Source: Pseudomonadota bacterium
GTDB taxonomy: Bacteria > Myxococcota > UBA9042 > PHBI01
Assembly (NCBI GenBank): GCA_005788935.1
Contig: SYAK01000098.1
Span: 1-9,189 of the forward strand
Direction of reading: 5' to 3'
Length of the DNA: 9,189 nucleotides
Under the pieces are notes generated by a model that was not told where the DNA came from, did no database searches, and worked only from the letters and a program-made list of their open reading frames with translations. Made by a program: the position numbers and the translations under genes. Positions 6,375 to 9,189 of the stretch are shown in pieces (the first letter of the stretch is position 1; every line of letters starts with the position of its first letter).

Positions 6375-7092
6375 CGACACGGGTGACGACAAGGGCGGCG
6401 CCGAGATCATCGCGTGGCCGGGGCGGGAGCCGAAGGCCGCAGGCCACGCACCAGACCCTGGCGACCGGCCCGCAGATCCGGCGGAGGCGCTGATCATCCG
6501 GACGCTGGCGTCCGTCACGGGGCGGGATCCGGCGGACCTGCTGCGTGAAATCCGGGGGGGCGGCGCAGAGTCCGCGCCCGACGACGCGAGCAAGATCGTC
6601 GACCTCGGTGCGGTCCGCGAGGCGCGGCGGCGCGAGGAAGAGGCCGCCGCGGCGGGTGGCGGCGGTCTGTGGGGCCCTGTCCTGAAGTCGGGCGTTCAGG
6701 CCCTCTTCGAGGGGTTCGCGCGCCACGCCCCAGCGTCTGGCGAGCTGGTCATCGACGCGAAGTTCATGAAGACGCATGGCCTTCAGCTGCTCGGCGAAGT
6801 GCTGGCGTCGGTCGGAGGGACGCTGCTCGGCGGCGCCGCGTCGAAGGCCCCCGAGGCCGAGCCAGCCCCAGCCGAACCCGAGGTCCCGGCGGATGAAGCG
6901 GCCCCAACCCCGCCGGAGTCGAGCGCCGCGCCCGAGCCAGAGCGTCGCGTCGACGTCCAGATGGACCTCGGCAGCCTGGCAGCCGCGCTCTTCACAGGCC
7001 TCGCGGGAGGCTGGCGGAAGGCACCGCAGCCAGCGCCCGAGGCGTCCGCGCCAGAGCCCCCCGAGGACGACGGCCCGCCGCGCGACGGCTGA
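6361..7092 (+). CDS. Uncharacterised AAA-operon protein B (243 aa), paralogue-like to protein A
   Basis: I do not recognise the family. The ATG at 6361 overlaps the end of the preceding gene by 14 nt and has GAGGAG 7 nt upstream; the frame is open further upstream, but this start has the best ribosome site. Residues 39-65 look like an amphipathic helical segment (ALIIRTLASVTGRDPADLLR), 80-97 are charged, and 103-160 hold the conserved core with VQALFEGF and IDAKFMKTHGLQLLGEV (131-147). A Pro/Ala/Glu-rich linker (161-195) separates this from the second shared motif MDLGSLAA (201-208). In protein A the two motifs are only about 20 residues apart, so the linker is an insertion here or a loss there. 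There is no signal peptide. It is probably a soluble partner of the AAA+ ATPase. The stop lies 6 nt from the end of the convergent hydroxylase gene. Confidence 0.75.
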   Translation: MSGTDDTGDDKGGAEIIAWPGREPKAAGHAPDPGDRPADPAEALIIRTLASVTGRDPADLLREIRGGGAESAPDDASKIVDLGAVREARRREEEAAAAGGGGLWGPVLKSGVQALFEGFARHAPASGELVIDAKFMKTHGLQLLGEVLASVGGTLLGGAASKAPEAEPAPAEPEVPADEAAPTPPESSAAPEPERRVDVQMDLGSLAAALFTGLAGGWRKAPQPAPEASAPEPPEDDGPPRDG

Positions 7093-7098
7093 CGCGTC

Positions 7099-7674
7099 TC
7101 AGGACGGCTGGCCCGCCCGTCCAGCCGCGGTCCGCACGGTCCAGCCAGGCGGCAGGTCGCTTCGGATGGCGCCCGTCGCTGCATCCCGCAGCCAGCGCAT
7201 CGCGAGGCGCTCTGGCACGACGATGGTGCCCGGGCGGGCGAGGGTCCCGAAGACGACGTCCCAGAGCGGGGATGTGACGCCGTGGTTGCGGGCCGGCTCG
7301 TGAAAGTGGTGGTGGAAGTGGTGGCGGCGGGCCCAGCGGGCATAGGCGCCGCGCCCCTCGTGGATGTGCAGCCGCCGGTGCGTGACCTCGTAGACGCCGT
7401 AGAAGCCGACGAGCCCGAGCGCGAAGGCCGCGCCGTGGGCGAGGCCAGCAAGGAAGATGGCCGGCGGGGCGACGATGACGAGGGCGACAGCCGCCGCGCC
7501 GAGCTTCTTGACCGTCGGCGAGAAGTAGTCGCCGCGGCTGTGGTGGGCGGTGTGCTCGTGGCCAAAGGGCGTCTTGCGGGTGAGGCGCTTGTCGTGGCCG
7601 AGCCAGCGGTGGATGACGTACTCGAGGAAGGTCCAGGCGAGACAGCCGGCGACAAAGGCGAGGGCGACGAGCAT
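7099..7674 (-). CDS. Fatty acid hydroxylase / sterol desaturase superfamily membrane protein
   Basis: This 191-residue membrane protein belongs to the di-metal histidine-box superfamily that hydroxylates or desaturates fatty acyl or sterol-like lipids with O2 (FA_hydroxylase, Pfam PF04116). The histidine clusters are HRWLGH (22-27), HEHTAHH (39-45), HRRLHIH (99-105) and HHFHHHFHEPARNHG (118-132), in the expected order. Hydrophobic segments lie at about 2-20 and 58-97. The short length matches compact bacterial members similar to the catalytic part of fatty acid 2-hydroxylases; carotenoid hydroxylases of the same fold are an alternative. The ATG at 7674 has GGGAG 6 nt upstream. It lies 31 nt downstream of tetR on the same strand, so the regulator probably controls it. 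Exact substrate cannot be read from sequence. Confidence 0.85.
   Translation of the reverse strand: MLVALAFVAGCLAWTFLEYVIHRWLGHDKRLTRKTPFGHEHTAHHSRGDYFSPTVKKLGAAAVALVIVAPPAIFLAGLAHGAAFALGLVGFYGVYEVTHRRLHIHEGRGAYARWARRHHFHHHFHEPARNHGVTSPLWDVVFGTLARPGTIVVPERLAMRWLRDAATGAIRSDLPPGWTVRTAAGRAGQPS
7105..7127 (+). terminator. Hairpin after the AAA operon, inside the convergent gene
   Basis: CGGCTGG (7105-7111) pairs perfectly with CCAGCCG (7121-7127) across a 9-nt loop, starting 13 nt after the stop of protein B. It lies within the last codons of the convergent hydroxylase gene. It could end the AAA operon, but there is no T-tract and a chance hairpin in GC-rich coding DNA is possible. Confidence 0.3.
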
Positions 7675-7705
7675 CGGGGGCTCCCGGGCGGAGGGGCTGG
7701 GACGG

Positions 7706-8389
7706 TCAGGCGAGCGTGGCTGCGGGCTCTGGGGCGGCGCCCCAGCCACGCAGGAGCGCGTCAAGGGCGGGTGCGATGAGGCCCTCGGGGTCGAGGCGAC
7801 GCGGGGCGCGGGCGGCCTGCTTGCGGAGCAGCAGGAGCCCCTCGACGGTGGCGAAGAGGATGAGGGCGCGGCCCTGCGCGTCGCCTGGCTCGAGGAGGCC
7901 CGCGTCGGCGGACTCGGCGAGCGCCGCGGTGACAGGCGAGAGGGCCTCGAACATCGCGTCGACAGCGGCCTCGGCGTGGGTGGCCTCGGCGAAGACGCGC
8001 TCGGGGGTCGCGAAGAGCTGCTGGATAAGGTTGAAGCGGTGCGGGTCGCCGTCCTCGCTGGCGAGCGCGACCCAGCGCAGGACGACGGCCCGGAGGCGCG
8101 CGAGCGGAGACGCGCCGCGCGAGCGGAGGGCCGCGGCGCGCAGGTCCTGAGCGACCGTCGCGAGCAGGGCCCCGACAACCTCGGCGAGGAGGGCGTCCTT
8201 GCTCGGGAAGTAGCGGTACAGCGCGCTCGTCGTGAAGTCGAGCTCGGCCGCGAGTCGGTGCAGCGACAGCGGTCCGAGGCCGTCCGCGAGCAGCATCGCG
8301 GTCGCCGCGTCGAGGATGCGGGCCCGCGTCGCCTCACGCCGCCGGGTCGCGGGGCGCTCGTTTGGGATGGATGTCGGTGCCGCGTTCAT
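7706..8389 (-). CDS. TetR/AcrR family transcriptional regulator
   Basis: The protein (227 residues from the start chosen here) carries a TetR-type helix-turn-helix at about residues 20-65: ATRARILDAATAMLLADG followed by LSLHRLAAELDFTTSALYRYFPSKDALLAEV. The C-terminal ligand and dimer domain is Ala/Leu-rich and not informative about the effector. The frame is open to a GTG at 8416, but the ATG at 8389 is preferred because a TTGACA / CACAAT promoter places the transcript start within about 3 nt of it, giving a near-leaderless mRNA. No ribosome site precedes either start. A perfect palindrome lies just upstream and covers the -10 box, so self-repression is likely. The next gene is the fatty acid hydroxylase, which suggests the regulator senses a fatty acyl or lipid signal; this is inferred from position. 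Confidence 0.88.
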   Translation of the reverse strand: MNAAPTSIPNERPATRRREATRARILDAATAMLLADGLGPLSLHRLAAELDFTTSALYRYFPSKDALLAEVVGALLATVAQDLRAAALRSRGASPLARLRAVVLRWVALASEDGDPHRFNLIQQLFATPERVFAEATHAEAAVDAMFEALSPVTAALAESADAGLLEPGDAQGRALILFATVEGLLLLRKQAARAPRRLDPEGLIAPALDALLRGWGAAPEPAATLA

Positions 8390-8392
8390 GGC

Positions 8393-8407
8393 GTTCACAT
8401 TGTGAAC
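8393..8407. promoter_or_regulatory. Probable TetR operator, perfect 15-bp palindrome
   Basis: GTTCACA-T-TGTGAAC is a perfect 7-bp inverted repeat around one base. It overlaps the tetR -10 box and ends 4 nt from the chosen tetR start codon, the usual place for autorepression by this family. Imperfect half-sites flank it (GTTCATG at 8384-8390 and ATTCACG at 8411-8417), so more than one dimer may bind. Confidence 0.7.
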
Positions 8408-8427
8408 AGCATTCACGCCCGTGTCAA
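8399..8427 (-). promoter_or_regulatory. tetR promoter, -35 TTGACA and -10 CACAAT
   Basis: On the minus strand a perfect TTGACA (8427-8422) is followed by a 17-nt spacer and CACAAT (8404-8399), which matches TATAAT at four of six positions. The expected transcript start is at about 8390-8392, directly before the ATG at 8389. The -10 lies inside the palindrome at 8393-8407. This is the best sigma-70-type promoter in the window. Confidence 0.65.
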
Positions 8428-8587
8428 GCGCCGGGCCTTCACCTGGCGAAAATGATTTTAATTCATGCTTCTACAACCATCCTGCGCGAGGCTGACGGCC
8501 GTGCACGTCGAGGACGCCGCGCGCTTGTGCCCGACGCGGTCGCTGCGGCATACTGCGTCCCCCCGAGCCCGAACCAAGAGGCGCTCC

Positions 8588-9189
8588 ATGCCGCTCCGCC
8601 GACGCTCGCTGACGACCTCCTCCCTCGCGCTCTCCCTGCTCGCGCCCGCCTGCGGCGGGACGCCCTCGGACCCGGAGCGGCTCGCAGACACGGTCGAGAC
8701 CGCCAGGGACGCGGCACCAGACGCCTCCGAAGACGCCGACACCGAGGCGACGGGGACAGACACCGAGGCGAGCGGCCCAGAGACCGCGGCCGTGGACGCC
8801 GCCCCGCCCGCGCCCGATTCCGAGCTCCCGGACACCGAGGCGCCCGATTCCGAGGCCCCCGACGCCGAGCCCGCGATCGACGCCTCCGAGCCGCACGAAG
8901 GCGGCCCCGGGCGCGTCGTTTGGCGGCGGCTCAACAGGACCGAGCTCGCCAACACATGGCGCGATCTCCTGCCCGTGGGTGCCCTCGCAGACACGCTTGC
9001 GGCCGACCTGCCCGCAGACGACACGGGCTACGGCTTCGACACGACCGCGAGCACGCTGACGCTGTCGCCGCTTCACCTCGAGGTGCTGACGCGGGCCGCG
9101 GAGACGCTCGCCGAGGCTGCCACGACGCCCCCGCTGACAGCGGCGGTCACGCACCGATTCGAGGCGGAGTTCCTCGACTCGACCGCGCA
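8588..9189 (+). CDS. DUF1587 (PSD3)-type lipoprotein, 3'-truncated by window edge
   Basis: The frame opens at 8588 and runs off the right edge after 200 codons. Residues 1-22 form a lipoprotein signal: arginines at 4-6, a hydrophobic stretch, and LLAPAC with the likely lipid cysteine at 22 (the -3 alanine is less usual). Residues 40-105 are a low-complexity Asp/Glu/Ala/Pro/Thr linker with DTEA, PDSE and PDAE repeats. From residue 112 the WRRLNRTELANTWRDLL segment and the later DDTGYGFDTTASTLTLSPLH segment match the DUF1587 (PSD3) pattern, which in Planctomycetes and Myxococcota usually starts a longer DUF1592/1588/1585 protein. The role of these exported proteins is unknown. An in-frame ATG at 8465 was rejected because it would bury the signal peptide, while 8588 has AGAGG 6 nt upstream. 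The gene is divergent from tetR. Confidence 0.8.
   Translation, partial: MPLRRRSLTTSSLALSLLAPACGGTPSDPERLADTVETARDAAPDASEDADTEATGTDTEASGPETAAVDAAPPAPDSELPDTEAPDSEAPDAEPAIDASEPHEGGPGRVVWRRLNRTELANTWRDLLPVGALADTLAADLPADDTGYGFDTTASTLTLSPLHLEVLTRAAETLAEAATTPPLTAAVTHRFEAEFLDSTA

Noticed and set aside
5424..6593. Minus-strand open frame opposite proteins A and B (389 codons)
   Set aside because: The plus-strand frames have overlapping starts, ribosome sites and shared motifs, while this frame is Arg/Pro/Ser-rich low-complexity sequence.
8465..8587. In-frame upstream ATG at 8465 as the start of the DUF1587 lipoprotein
   Set aside because: It would add 41 polar residues before the signal peptide and has no clear ribosome site, whereas 8588 has AGAGG at 6 nt and starts the signal directly.

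Overview
The window is strongly GC-rich and gene-dense, apart from two poorer stretches at about 1200-1700 and 2600-2960. It holds seven recognisable genes plus one stretch of about 1 kb with no convincing gene. The mix suggests a Myxococcota-type (deltaproteobacterial) chromosome: a lipoprotein with Notch/LNR repeats and cysteine-rich repeats, a DUF1587 (PSD3-type) lipoprotein, a tandem AAA+ ATPase and very GC-rich codon use. This placement is inferred from gene content only.

Layout. (1) 2-862 (+): 3' part of a D-3-phosphoglycerate dehydrogenase gene, cut by the window edge and followed by a strong hairpin that starts inside its stop codon. (2) 863-1201: convergent gap with hairpins and a duplicated copy of the serA tail. 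(3) 1202-2211 (-): a cysteine-rich lipoprotein gene with two 78-residue LNR-containing repeats, broken by an apparent one-base deletion near 1700. (4) 2212-3211: no convincing gene; it holds a perfect 15-bp palindrome and a 12-bp x 5 tandem repeat. (5) 3212-7092 (+): a three-gene overlapping operon made of a double AAA+ ATPase and two small proteins of unknown function that share two short motifs. (6) 7099-8389 (-): tetR followed by a membrane histidine-box fatty acid hydroxylase, convergent with the operon across a 6-nt gap. The tetR promoter has a perfect TTGACA box, and its -10 lies inside a perfect palindrome next to the start codon. (7) 8588-9189 (+): N-terminal part of a DUF1587-type lipoprotein, cut by the right edge.

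How the genes work together. The AAA+ ATPase and its two partners are translationally linked and probably form one machine. The ATPase has an N-terminal region and a second AAA module of the kind seen in Afp15-like ATPases near extracellular contractile injection systems, but no injection-system structural gene is visible here. The two partners look like diverged paralogues of each other, which makes them the best candidate for an undescribed system. The tetR-hydroxylase pair looks like a self-regulated unit that modifies membrane lipid. The serA fragment and the two lipoproteins show no clear link to these units.
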